Shown here: piece by piece, positions 33,291 through 41,001 of the stretch | How the letters are laid out: each line of letters opens with the position of its first letter | How positions within the stretch are numbered: position 1 is the stretch's first letter | From: Microbacterium sp. 2FI | GTDB lineage: Bacteria; Actinomycetota; Actinomycetes; Actinomycetales; Microbacteriaceae | Direction: 5' to 3' | NCBI RefSeq assembly: GCF_005502885.1 | Contig: NZ_SCMR01000003.1 | Span: forward strand, 124,001 to 188,000 | DNA: 64,000 nucleotides | The notes under the pieces: generated by a model | Told to the model about the DNA's origin: nothing | Seen by the model: only the letters and a program-made list of their open reading frames with translations | Databases searched by the model: none | Translations under genes and position numbers: made by a program

Positions 33291-34225
33291 TGACGATCAC
33301 GAGCATCGGATACGCCGGCAGTGTCGACCAGACCGAGTGGGCTCGGGCGATCTACCGTCTCGGTTCGTGCCGGTACGGTGTGACGTCGTCGGGGTCGTGG
33401 CGGGTGACACCGTCGGCGGGAACCCGGGTGGTGTCGATCGCGGCCGGTGGCGGCTGGGGGCCGGGCATCCTCGACTCTTCCGACGACGTCGAGACGCTCA
33501 CGTTCGCGTCGGTGCCAACCGGGGTCCGCTACGACATGGTCGTGATGCGGCGCACCTGGGGCGGCACGATGACATCCGAGTTCGCAGTCGTCGAGGGTGG
33601 GTCGTCGCAGTCGCTCCCGTCGCGCAACACGAACGTGGGTGTGCTGGATGATCAGCCGCTCGCGCTGGTGAAGGTCACGGCCGGGTCGTCCGCGGTGCAG
33701 GTCGTGAACGATCTGCGGGTGTGGGCCATGAACGGTGGCGCGTTCGCGAGGGACAACCTGGTCCGCTCGTACCTGTCCGATGTGGGCACGGTCGTGCAGA
33801 TCGGTGAAGCCCTGTGGGTGCGGCGCCTCAACGACGCCTTGTCGGCGGAGTGGATGAACCTGCTCGCGAATGCGCCGCAGCCGGTGTGGACGAACATCAC
33901 CCACCTGTCGTCGGCGGAGAACGGTGGCGGGGTCTACCCGTTCTCCTGGATCCCCACCGTCGGTGGGGTGCAGCTCCGCGGCGGGAGCCAGAAGAAGACA
34001 GGCGGGTGGCTGTCGGGGAACAAGATCGGTGCGCTCCCACCCCTGGCAAGTCCGGCCAAGACGGTGCGGTTCATCTGCAACACCACCACGGAGGGTCAGG
34101 CGGCGAAGATCCGCATCAACCCGGCCGGGGAGATCTTCATGGACGGGATCGTGACGAACGGGACGACCGGGGCCGGCGCCCCGCCCGCGTTCGTTCACCT
34201 CGACGGCGTGTTCATCCCTCGATGA
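33290..34225 (+). CDS. Minor tail protein
   Basis: 311 aa. Beta-rich N-terminal part (AIYRLGSCRYGVTSSGSWRVTP) and a C-terminal domain with FICNTTTEGQAAKIRI...GEIFMDGIV like the terminal knob of tail tip proteins. Coupled to the preceding tail gene by ATGA. Likely in baseplate or fibre. Confidence 0.74.
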   Translation: MTITSIGYAGSVDQTEWARAIYRLGSCRYGVTSSGSWRVTPSAGTRVVSIAAGGGWGPGILDSSDDVETLTFASVPTGVRYDMVVMRRTWGGTMTSEFAVVEGGSSQSLPSRNTNVGVLDDQPLALVKVTAGSSAVQVVNDLRVWAMNGGAFARDNLVRSYLSDVGTVVQIGEALWVRRLNDALSAEWMNLLANAPQPVWTNITHLSSAENGGGVYPFSWIPTVGGVQLRGGSQKKTGGWLSGNKIGALPPLASPAKTVRFICNTTTEGQAAKIRINPAGEIFMDGIVTNGTTGAGAPPAFVHLDGVFIPR

Positions 34226-34238
34226 GTAAGGACCACTG

Positions 34239-36263
34239 ATGGCAATCGTTGACTACTTCCCCGCTCATGTGGCGTTGAACCCGCAGACCGGTGGGAACCT
34301 GCCGGACGCGGTCGTCGAGTTCTTCGCGATCGATGACGAAGAGTTCACGACCCCGGTCACCGTGACCGATGTGCAGGACGTGCCCCTCGGCACGTCGGTC
34401 ACGTCGGGCGCGACGGGCGTGTTCCCGGCGTTCAAGGCGCCCGGGCACACGCAGCTCGTGCCGAAGTCCGGCGACGTCGTCACCCCGCCGATCTTCAGCC
34501 TGTACGGGCTGCTGCTGTCGCTGATCCCTGACCCGACCGGGGAGGACGCTGGTCGTCCGATCGTCACGGACGGGCTCGACGGGTACATCCTCGGCGACCC
34601 CTCCGAAGGCGGCGGGGGCGGGGTCAGTCTCCCGGTCGGGGGTGTGCAGGGGCACCTGCTGACGAAGAACTCTTCCGATGATGGCGACGCAGGGTGGGCG
34701 TCGCTCGCGGGCCGCCCGACGGCGCTCGGGCATGCTGCACTCCCGATGCCTGGTTCGTCCGGGACGGGGAACCTGACCGCCGGTGGCGAGCTGGTCGAGA
34801 TCATCGACGGCACGCTGCACAATGCGTTCCCGTCGGTGACGCTGTGCGTCAACGGTGACCTGCTCGCCGTGTGGCGGCAGGGCACCGACTACCGGGACGC
34901 GCTGGACGGTGCGATCGTGATGTCGCGCAGCTCAGACTTCGGTGTGACATGGTCGACGCCGGCGACGATCTTCAGCGACACTGTCGACCTTCGCGACCCG
35001 GGTGTGGTCGCTTTGCGTGACGGGCGCCTGGTGGTGCAGTTCATCGCGGACGGTGCGACGATCGCGGACGAGCACGTCTACATCGCGTTCTCCGATGACA
35101 ACGGGGTGTCGTGGGGGAGCCGGATCGAGGTTCCGTTCACGTGGACGGAGGAGCGTCACGGGTCCGCGACGTTCCCGGTGGAGCTCGAGGATGGGACGCT
35201 GCTGGTCTCCGGTTGGGGCATGGACACGGGCGACGACTTCTGGTCGGTGCGCGTGATCTCCACCGCCGACGACGGCGACACGTGGGGGTCGGAAGTGACT
35301 ATCGCGGACGGCGAGGCGGACAGTCAGCCGTACAACGAAAGCCACATCGGGTTCCTGCCTGACGGCACACTGATGACGCTGATCCGCGCCAGCAACGCGG
35401 ACTTCAGCGTGACCGACATCTACCGGTCTATCTCGGCCGATGACGGGGCGACATGGTCTGCCCCGGATCTCGTCCTCGCCGATCTGTACGGGCGACCGTC
35501 GTGGACGCTGCTCGCATCGGGCGGGATCGTGATCACGTGCCGTCGGCTCAGTGACGCGGCCGGGGTGTTCGCGACGTCGTGGGACGACGGGGAGACGTGG
35601 ACCGACGAGGAGCTGATCGAAGACATCGCGGCGCAGACGATGGCGTACGCTCAGCCGATCGAGGTCTCGCCGGGCCTGGTCGCGGTGATCTTCGCCGATG
35701 CGGCGTCGACGGAGTCGTCCGAGGTGCGGTTCAAGTACCTCGCGGACGGCATCGGTGTCTCCCCGTTCGGCGACATCCTCAGGCTCGTGGTCGAGGTGCC
35801 CGGCGCCAGCGACCGGCACCTCACGCCGCAGAACTTCTCCGCAACCGCGGGGAGTCCCGTGCTGGGTGCGATCGCCGGAACGCCGTTCGCCGGGGGCTTC
35901 CTCTTCGATCAGTCCTCGAACGAGGCGATCGGGACGACACTCCCCGCAACCCCCGCCGACTGGACCACGTTCACCGTCACGTTGCTGTGGTGTCCCGTCG
36001 GCGCGACAAGCGGAGACGTGGTGTGGTCGGCTGTCGCGTCGACCATCAACCCGGGCGCCATCATCAACACCGGAATCGAGAGCCTCGGTGTCACGAGCTC
36101 CGCGCCTGGGGTCGCCGCTCAGGTGGTGTCGGCTACGACGGCGGCGTTCGCGGCACGCGCCACGGCGTTCAGCCTCCGCATCGCGCGGACTGCGAACTCG
36201 GGGAGCGACACCTACGGAGCCGATGCGCTCCTGCTCGGTGTGATCCTGACGAAGGCAAGCTGA
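34239..36263 (+). CDS. BNR/Asp-box propeller tail protein
   Basis: 674 aa. Residues 1-100 look like a tail-attachment domain; a Gly-rich linker follows near 125. Five Asp-boxes (S-x-D-x-G-x-T/S-W) at about residues 230, 285, 343, 399 and 447 define a sialidase-type six-bladed propeller; a C-terminal beta domain covers about 525-674. At the place of the sialidase FRIP Arg motif the sequence reads FPSV, so enzymatic activity is doubtful. Likely receptor-binding or glycan-recognising protein at the tail tip. Confidence 0.82.
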   Translation: MAIVDYFPAHVALNPQTGGNLPDAVVEFFAIDDEEFTTPVTVTDVQDVPLGTSVTSGATGVFPAFKAPGHTQLVPKSGDVVTPPIFSLYGLLLSLIPDPTGEDAGRPIVTDGLDGYILGDPSEGGGGGVSLPVGGVQGHLLTKNSSDDGDAGWASLAGRPTALGHAALPMPGSSGTGNLTAGGELVEIIDGTLHNAFPSVTLCVNGDLLAVWRQGTDYRDALDGAIVMSRSSDFGVTWSTPATIFSDTVDLRDPGVVALRDGRLVVQFIADGATIADEHVYIAFSDDNGVSWGSRIEVPFTWTEERHGSATFPVELEDGTLLVSGWGMDTGDDFWSVRVISTADDGDTWGSEVTIADGEADSQPYNESHIGFLPDGTLMTLIRASNADFSVTDIYRSISADDGATWSAPDLVLADLYGRPSWTLLASGGIVITCRRLSDAAGVFATSWDDGETWTDEELIEDIAAQTMAYAQPIEVSPGLVAVIFADAASTESSEVRFKYLADGIGVSPFGDILRLVVEVPGASDRHLTPQNFSATAGSPVLGAIAGTPFAGGFLFDQSSNEAIGTTLPATPADWTTFTVTLLWCPVGATSGDVVWSAVASTINPGAIINTGIESLGVTSSAPGVAAQVVSATTAAFAARATAFSLRIARTANSGSDTYGADALLLGVILTKAS

Positions 36264-36269
36264 CCTGAA

Positions 36270-36321
36270 TGTATCGGAAGTGTTCCAGTGGCCTCTTGAC
36301 TACTGGAACACTTTCGATACA
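36270..36321. repeat. 52-bp palindrome spanning a promoter
   Basis: 20-bp arms (36270-36289, 36302-36321) complementary with one mismatch, around a 12-base centre (36290-36301) that contains TTGACT. It covers the -35 and spacer of the next promoter. Probably an operator for a dimer or tetramer; the ligand is unknown. Confidence 0.75.
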
Positions 36322-36332
36322 GAATGGGGCAC
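36296..36332 (+). promoter_or_regulatory. Promoter inside the palindrome
   Basis: -35 TTGACT (36296-36301), 18-bp spacer, -10 CAGAAT (36320-36325), seven bases, ATG 36333. The arrangement predicts a leaderless mRNA and control by whatever binds the palindrome. Confidence 0.6.
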
Positions 36333-36458
36333 ATGATGACCATGCAGAGCACGACCGCTACCGAGTGGCAGCACGTCGCCGGGGACTACTGCGAAACCCC
36401 CGCCTGCCACCTCCCGCACTACTGGGCTGGTGGCGCGCCCGGGCCTGTCGTCGAGTGA
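36333..36458 (+). CDS. Small protein after palindromic promoter, 41 aa
   Basis: ATG 36333 to a stop at 36456-36458. Contains YCETPACHLPHYW, a Cys/His pair pattern that may bind metal. Predicted leaderless. Function unknown; ATG 36342 is an alternative in-frame start. Confidence 0.5.
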   Translation: MMTMQSTTATEWQHVAGDYCETPACHLPHYWAGGAPGPVVE

Positions 36459-36475
36459 CACCTACACTCGTGGGT

Positions 36476-36676
36476 GTGACCAAGCCCGGACACGTCACCC
36501 CCGCGATGCAGCGGAAGCTGTTGCGCGCGCAGAAGGCCGCGAAGGACGCTGACGCCGCTTACCGGGCGCTGATCCGGGAAGCCCTCGACCAGGGCGCGTC
36601 GACTCGAGTCGTCGGTGAAGCGCTCAGCATCTCGCACTCAAAGGTGCAACGCCTCACGAAGCCACCCACCGACTAG
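36476..36676 (+). CDS. Small HTH-like protein
   Basis: 66 aa from GTG 36476. Basic helical N-terminus (MQRKLLRAQKAAKDADAAYR) and an HTH-like TRVVGEALSISHSKVQRLTK. The GTG lies seven bases after TACACT (36463-36468), again a leaderless-type start. Followed by two terminators. It is a candidate to bind the upstream palindrome, an inference from proximity. Confidence 0.65.
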   Translation: MTKPGHVTPAMQRKLLRAQKAAKDADAAYRALIREALDQGASTRVVGEALSISHSKVQRLTKPPTD

Positions 36677-36682
36677 CCCAGG

Positions 36683-36704
36683 AGCCCCCGCATTGTCGGG
36701 GGCT
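36683..36704 (+). terminator. First of tandem terminators
   Basis: 8-bp stem AGCCCCCG / CGGGGGCT with loop CATTGT, just after the HTH-like gene. Confidence 0.65.
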
Positions 36705-36714
36705 TCACCATTCC

Positions 36715-36740
36715 AGCCCTCCGGATCACCCCGGGGGGCT
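36715..36740 (+). terminator. Second of tandem terminators
   Basis: 10-bp stem AGCCCTCCGG / CCGGGGGGCT (one G-T pair), loop ATCACC, followed by TTGTCG. It lies just before the endolysin ribosome site. Confidence 0.65.
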
Positions 36741-36764
36741 TTGTCGTGCACGGGAGGTTCGGCT

Positions 36765-37646
36765 GTGGCGTACACGAACGGGTACATCCCCCGAGACCGG
36801 CTGGTGCTCCTCGCGTCGGGGACGAACGAGCACGGCTACTGGGAACACCTGCTGTCCCCAGCGTCGGCCGCGCGGCACCGTGCGCTCGTCGCCCGTGCGA
36901 AGGCCCGCACCGGGCGGACGCTCGCGATGGGGCCGGGTTACTCCGCGTACCGGCCGTACGACAACCAGGTGCTCGCGCGGAAGCTGTACGGGCTGGGCGC
37001 GGCACTCCCCGGGACGAGCTCGCACGGCGGGCGCTGGGAGGACCGCGAAACCCTCGCGATGGACTACGCGAACTGGGCGTGGGTGTACGCGAACCACGGC
37101 GGTCAGGCCGCGTTCTTCGAAGACGCCCGCGCTGTCGGTCTCGCCCCCGGCATGATCATGCGCTCCCGCGGCTACCCCGACGAACCATGGCACGTCATCG
37201 ACCTGAACCCATGGTCACCCGTCCCCGCCACCGCAGGCTCCACCGAGCTCCTCACGGAAGCCCCGATCGAGAATCGAGACATCGTCATGCGCACGATCTA
37301 CGACACCGACAACACGAACGATGCGACCCGGCGTGCCGCGGTCGGTGAACTCACCTTCGAGGTGCAGGGGCCGGCAGCATCCGCCCGGGAACGGAAGCTG
37401 TGGGGCGACCCCGAGCCCGTCACGAGTGCGGAGTGGGACGGGATCCTCGCGTCCGTGAACAAGCGCCGCGCACAGAACGGTCTCGACCCGCTGACCGGGT
37501 TCCGGGGCGAGGTCGGCGACGAGGAGTTCGACTACGCAGCGCTCGCCGCCGCGATCGTGACGGCTGGTGGCACCGCACCGACCGCCGCACAGATCGCAAA
37601 GGCTGTGAACGACGACGCCGCAAAGCGCCGGCAGGGCTGGCAGTGA
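36765..37646 (+). CDS. Endolysin, M15 (VanY-like) peptidase
   Basis: 293 aa from GTG 36765, seven bases after GGGAGG. The peptidase domain (about residues 45-150) shows SAYRPYDNQ, the His/Asp zinc pair in SSHGGRWEDRETLAMD, and EPWHVID with the catalytic Glu and last His. M15 peptidases cut peptidoglycan cross-bridges or stem peptides, releasing progeny. The C-terminal 100 residues may bind the cell wall. Starts the lysis cluster. Confidence 0.85.
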   Translation: MAYTNGYIPRDRLVLLASGTNEHGYWEHLLSPASAARHRALVARAKARTGRTLAMGPGYSAYRPYDNQVLARKLYGLGAALPGTSSHGGRWEDRETLAMDYANWAWVYANHGGQAAFFEDARAVGLAPGMIMRSRGYPDEPWHVIDLNPWSPVPATAGSTELLTEAPIENRDIVMRTIYDTDNTNDATRRAAVGELTFEVQGPAASARERKLWGDPEPVTSAEWDGILASVNKRRAQNGLDPLTGFRGEVGDEEFDYAALAAAIVTAGGTAPTAAQIAKAVNDDAAKRRQGWQ

Positions 37647-38074
37647 CCCCGCCCCCTTGGCTGGTCGCGTGGGCGCAGTCGATCAGCCTGTGGGACCTCG
37701 CCCTCTGGACGGCGATCGTCGTCGGGCTGGTCGTGTTCATCCGCAAGCGGGGCTGGCGGTGGATCATCGCGTTCGCTCGCGCGATCCTCGCGACTGCTGA
37801 GGTAATCACCTCTGTCCAGGGCCTCCCGGACTTCATCGCACGCACGGATCAGTCCGTGGGTGCGATGCGTACGCAGCTCGAGAACAGTCACCTGACGAAC
37901 TTGCGCGACGACGTGACGGAGGCGATCGACACTGCGAAGCGGGTCGAAGAAGGCGTTCGGGGTCTGCACGGGCGCCTCGACTCGGTCGAACAGAACGTCG
38001 CCCAGCTCGCGAAAGCGGACATCGAGATCCGTGACCAGCTCGAGCAGACCCAACCACCGAAGGAGACACCATGA
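37643..38074 (+). CDS. Membrane protein with coiled coil, DUF2746-like
   Basis: 143 aa from GTG 37643. One transmembrane helix (about 20-34, WTAIVVGLVVFI) then a cytoplasmic helical part with coiled-coil heptads (RVEEGVRGLHGRLDSVEQNVAQLAK). Such proteins follow endolysin in actinophages and may act in holin function or its control. Overlaps endolysin by GTGA. Confidence 0.74.
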   Translation: MTPPPWLVAWAQSISLWDLALWTAIVVGLVVFIRKRGWRWIIAFARAILATAEVITSVQGLPDFIARTDQSVGAMRTQLENSHLTNLRDDVTEAIDTAKRVEEGVRGLHGRLDSVEQNVAQLAKADIEIRDQLEQTQPPKETP

Positions 38075-38283
38075 GCACGTTCTTGTCCCGCTCGAAGAAG
38101 GCTGTCGCCGGTGGCTGCGCCGCGGCCGCGGTCGCCCTCGGCACGACTCTGCAGCCCGCGATCGCAGACGGTGTGTTCGTCTGGCCGGACGAGTTCTGGC
38201 CCGTCGCGACGTTCACCGTCGGTGCGTTCCTCGTCGGCTTCGCCGGCGTGTGGGCTGCACCCGCGAACGACACGAGCCCGTGA
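38071..38283 (+). CDS. Holin-like small membrane protein
   Basis: 70 aa. Positive N-terminus, a first hydrophobic helix (AVAGGCAAAAVALGTTL) that could be a signal-arrest segment, and a second (WPVATFTVGAFLVGFAGVWAA). Two-helix size and place after endolysin fit a holin, though none is proven. Overlaps the previous gene by ATGA. Confidence 0.65.
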   Translation: MSTFLSRSKKAVAGGCAAAAVALGTTLQPAIADGVFVWPDEFWPVATFTVGAFLVGFAGVWAAPANDTSP

Positions 38284-38345
38284 TGCCGTACCCGCGCACG
38301 AACGGCCTGCCCTGGTGGGTCCGCCTCGCCGCCTGGATCCGCTAA
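38283..38345 (+). CDS. Possible 20-aa peptide
   Basis: ATG overlapping the holin-like stop, encoding a Trp-rich basic peptide (LPWWVRLAAWIR end). Position and amphipathic nature are suggestive, but size makes the call weak. Confidence 0.33.
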   Translation: MPYPRTNGLPWWVRLAAWIR

Positions 38346-38367
38346 CTCTAGACCCCCTGACAGTGCT

Positions 38368-38408
38368 GCGCCCCGTCCCTACCCCTTCACCGGGTCGGGA
38401 CGGGGCGC
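38368..38408. terminator. Bidirectional terminator after lysis genes
   Basis: 12-bp stem GCGCCCCGTCCC / GGGACGGGGCGC, loop of 17 bases, between the rightward lysis genes and the convergent acyltransferase (whose 3' end it overlaps). Confidence 0.75.
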
Positions 38409-39451
38409 TTCTCTGTTGGGCGCGGCGTGAGGCGTCGGCCGAGGCGGGTGAGTGGCGCCTCGAAGAACCGGTAGCACGCCCAACTGAGGAGGAGTGTCGC
38501 GGCGATCGCGGCCGGGATCTTCACGCCGACGGGCCAGTCCGTGGCGACGGTGCTCAGGCTTGCGAAGAATACGAGCGGGTGGATCAGGTAGATGGAGTAG
38601 CTCGCTTCACCGAGCAGCGTGAGGGGCCGGTCGACGACGGCCGGGAGTCTCAAGGTCAGCTTGTATGCGCCCGCGCAGATCAGCAGACACGCGACGGTGA
38701 GGACGATCCTGTTCGTCCCGGTGACGAGCGAGGGCACCGCGAAACCCGTGGGCCAGAGGAGCAGCACCGCGACGCCCACGGCGATCAACAGGACCGCCTC
38801 GCGCTGTCTCACGGTGACCGCCCGCAGGAGGTAGCCGATCGCGAAGCCACCGAAGAACAGGAACGCCTGGTTGGCGGGGTTGACGTACATTGCCCACTGG
38901 TAGTCCATCGGCAGCCACGGGCTGAGGTAGAAGTACGCGATCAGCACGTACGCGGTGAGCAGCGCAGCACCGAGGCCGGCGAGCGCCCACCGGCTGATCA
39001 TCGCCGCTCCGACGAGCAACGGGAAGATCGCGTAGAAGACCAGCTCGTTGCCGATCGACCAGACCCCGGCTGAGAAGTAGGTGTCCCACGCGACGAAACC
39101 GAACAGCCCGGTGAGGTTGAGCACCAGGTCGCCGGGGTTGATCTCGCGGGGGACGATGACGAGCGAGAGCGCGGTGACGATCCACAGCAGCGGCATGATG
39201 CGGAACAGGCGCCGGGTGAAGAACCGCCCGACGTCGCGAACGGTCCGCGTGGAGTCGTTGTAGACGTGGAACATGGTCAGGCCGCTGAGGACGTAGAACA
39301 GGGCAACGCCGTACACCCCGATCCGGCCGAGCGGGGTGGTCGCGTCGGGCGGGGTCCCGTTCCACCACGACAGGTAGTGGTGCACCATGATCACGGTCGC
39401 CGCGAGCCCGCGCGTGTAGTCGAGCGTGTGGAGGCGGGCGGGGCCAGGCAT
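38387..39451 (-). CDS. Acyltransferase 3 family membrane protein
   Basis: 354 aa with about ten membrane helices. N-terminal HTLDYTRGLAATVIMVHHYLSWW, FYVLSGLTMFHVY and FFTRRLFRIMPLLW match acyltransferase 3 (OafA/NolX-type) proteins that O-acetylate sugars on the outer side of the membrane. Opposite orientation to the lysis genes and its own unit mark it as a lysogenic-conversion gene, likely to modify cell-wall polysaccharide and perhaps the phage receptor (inference). Confidence 0.85.
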   Translation of the reverse strand: MPGPARLHTLDYTRGLAATVIMVHHYLSWWNGTPPDATTPLGRIGVYGVALFYVLSGLTMFHVYNDSTRTVRDVGRFFTRRLFRIMPLLWIVTALSLVIVPREINPGDLVLNLTGLFGFVAWDTYFSAGVWSIGNELVFYAIFPLLVGAAMISRWALAGLGAALLTAYVLIAYFYLSPWLPMDYQWAMYVNPANQAFLFFGGFAIGYLLRAVTVRQREAVLLIAVGVAVLLLWPTGFAVPSLVTGTNRIVLTVACLLICAGAYKLTLRLPAVVDRPLTLLGEASYSIYLIHPLVFFASLSTVATDWPVGVKIPAAIAATLLLSWACYRFFEAPLTRLGRRLTPRPTEKRPVPTR

Positions 39452-39474
39452 GCCGCCACCCTACTGAATACCGA

Positions 39475-39520
39475 GAACGCTCCGTCGCCTACCCATCACC
39501 GGGTGGAGGCGGGGCGTTTC
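39475..39520 (-). terminator. Terminator of the leftward unknown gene
   Basis: Imperfect hairpin: 39475-39494 pairs with 39501-39520 (AACGC, CCG, CGCC and CCC blocks) around ATCACC. On the minus strand it follows the end of the gene starting at 39816 and separates it from the acyltransferase gene. Confidence 0.5.
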
Positions 39521-39816
39521 GTCGTGTCCTGGCGTGCGTTCCCGGTCGATTCACCCCAGTCGGCGACGGGCGCGCCACCGGGCCCGTGGGCCTGCAGGTA
39601 CGCCGCGTGCACCCGCTCGCACGCTTCTCGCAGCGTCGACGCCCACCCGAGCACCTCACCGCCCCACGACGCCCGGTAACGCACCTCCGTACCGTTCATC
39701 ACACGGCGGATCTCAACGCTCCCGTACTCCATGCCGAGAGTGTCGACGAGGCGCCACGTCCCCGTGGGACCCTCGACCGCGGCGAGTAGTGGGTGCCACG
39801 CCTGCCGCTTCTCCAC
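39496..39816 (-). CDS. Hypothetical prophage protein, leftward
   Basis: 106 aa from GTG 39816; a GGAGGAAGGGG ribosome site lies upstream on the minus strand. Compact beta-alpha fold expected (WRLVDTLGMEYGSVEIRRV, RYRASWGGEVLGWASTLREACERV). No family recognised. Located among accessory genes likely expressed in the lysogen. Confidence 0.66.
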   Translation of the reverse strand: MEKRQAWHPLLAAVEGPTGTWRLVDTLGMEYGSVEIRRVMNGTEVRYRASWGGEVLGWASTLREACERVHAAYLQAHGPGGAPVADWGESTGNARQDTTKRPASTR

Positions 39817-39904
39817 CGGGGATCCCCTTCCTCCGGCCGAGACCGACAGGCTACGCCTGCCCCACCGACACCCTCATTGGGGTCAGTGCGTCGGCGGCGC
39901 TGTC

Positions 39905-39917
39905 TATCGTTGAGGGT
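39905..39917 (+). promoter_or_regulatory. Leaderless promoter of DUF3800 gene
   Basis: -10 TATCGT (39905-39910), seven bases, GTG 39918. A convincing -35 is not visible. Confidence 0.4.
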
Positions 39918-40613
39918 GTGCTGTTCGCCTTCATCGATGAGTCCTATACGCAGGACCGCTACTATGTGGCCGCCCTCGTGATCAGCGTCGACCACATCGG
40001 GCAGCTCTCCGCATCCATCAAGTCGTCGGCGGACTACGCCGCTGGCTTCGGAGTCCCGGAGGGTACTGAGTTCCACGGGCATCGAATCATGAGCGGCCGC
40101 GACGGGTGGGAACCGATTCGCAACAAACACCGCGCTGCAGGGCAGATCTATCGTCACGTTCTGGCGGGGATGGCGGGGCTTCCAGCCGCCGTATTCATTC
40201 AGGGAGTCGACATCGTCCGGCTCAACGCGCGCTACTCTTACCCAGACCCGCCGCACCTGGTCTGCCTCCGCCATGTGCTTGAGGACGTGAACGCGCTCGC
40301 TGCCTCGAAGGGCGAAGAGGTCATCGTGATCTGCGATCAGGTGACCGATCAGGATGCGCACGCACGTCGGTTCGGCCTCTACCAGAAGATCGGAACACCC
40401 GGATATCGCCCGAGCAAGCTGGCGCGCATCGAGCAGCTGATGTTTGCGGACTCGGCAGCGTCTCCCGGGCTGCAGGCGGTCGATCTGGCGGTGTACCTCT
40501 ACCGTCGTCGCGATGCGCACGTCACCGACGACGCGCGAGCCCGGAAGCTCGCGGACACACTGTGGTGGACGCTGAGGCCCATTGTGGCGAAGCACCGCCG
40601 ATGGGATCCGTAG
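39918..40613 (+). CDS. DUF3800 protein
   Basis: 231 aa from GTG 39918. The start LFAFIDESYTQDRYYVAALVI with the FIDES motif, a central KGEEVIVICDQ (acidic) and C-terminal GLQAVDLAVYLYRR are characteristic of DUF3800, an RNase H-like predicted family of unknown activity found in mobile elements. It has its own promoter and terminator, and diverges from the gene at 39816. A role in lysogen protection is possible but unsupported beyond context. Confidence 0.8.
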   Translation: MLFAFIDESYTQDRYYVAALVISVDHIGQLSASIKSSADYAAGFGVPEGTEFHGHRIMSGRDGWEPIRNKHRAAGQIYRHVLAGMAGLPAAVFIQGVDIVRLNARYSYPDPPHLVCLRHVLEDVNALAASKGEEVIVICDQVTDQDAHARRFGLYQKIGTPGYRPSKLARIEQLMFADSAASPGLQAVDLAVYLYRRRDAHVTDDARARKLADTLWWTLRPIVAKHRRWDP

Positions 40614-40622
40614 ATGCACGAA

Positions 40623-40642
40623 AGCCCCACGTGCGTGGGGCT
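40623..40642 (+). terminator. Terminator after DUF3800 gene
   Basis: 8-bp stem AGCCCCAC / GTGGGGCT with loop GTGC, ten bases after the stop. Confidence 0.68.
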
Positions 40643-40724
40643 CTCGGCGAACAACGCTCCGGTAGCCGGCTCGTCGTAGTTGCACGGTACCACCCACCCC
40701 TGACAATCCTCTACAACGACAGGC

Positions 40725-40764
40725 ATCACGGGGTATCACGGGGTATCACGGGGTATCACGGGGT
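40725..40764. repeat. Four tandem 10-bp repeats
   Basis: ATCACGGGGT four times without gap, one per helical turn. In the 136-bp space between the terminator and the zinc-ribbon gene. Confidence 0.85.
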
Positions 40765-40779
40765 AGCGGGGGTCGAAAG

Positions 40780-40953
40780 TCATCCTCCGCGGATGCTGGG
40801 CCCGTCGAACTCTGGCTGTTCCTGCTGCTGCTGTTGCATCATCGTGGGTGCGTAGACGTGACCGCACGCGGGGCACCGCCAGGCGCCGGGGATGTCGCGC
40901 ATCAGCACCCCGCATAGTGGGCAGCGGGGTTGGGCGCCGTCGATGTCGACCAT
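40780..40953 (-). CDS. Zinc-ribbon protein
   Basis: 57 aa from ATG 40953; TACCCT lies six bases before it, a leaderless-type start (GTG 40983 is the longer alternative). CPLCGVLMRD...WRCPACGH forms a classic four-Cys ribbon; the tail has a Met/Gln-rich run (MMQQQQQEQ). Function unknown. Confidence 0.66.
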   Translation of the reverse strand: MVDIDGAQPRCPLCGVLMRDIPGAWRCPACGHVYAPTMMQQQQQEQPEFDGPSIRGG

Positions 40954-41001
40954 CACGTCAGGGTACGCCGATGTCGGAGGCACCCTGCAGAGTTATCCAC
41001 C

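Noticed and set aside
40725..40764. CRISPR array
   Set aside because: Repeats are 10 bp and contiguous, with no spacers and no cas genes.
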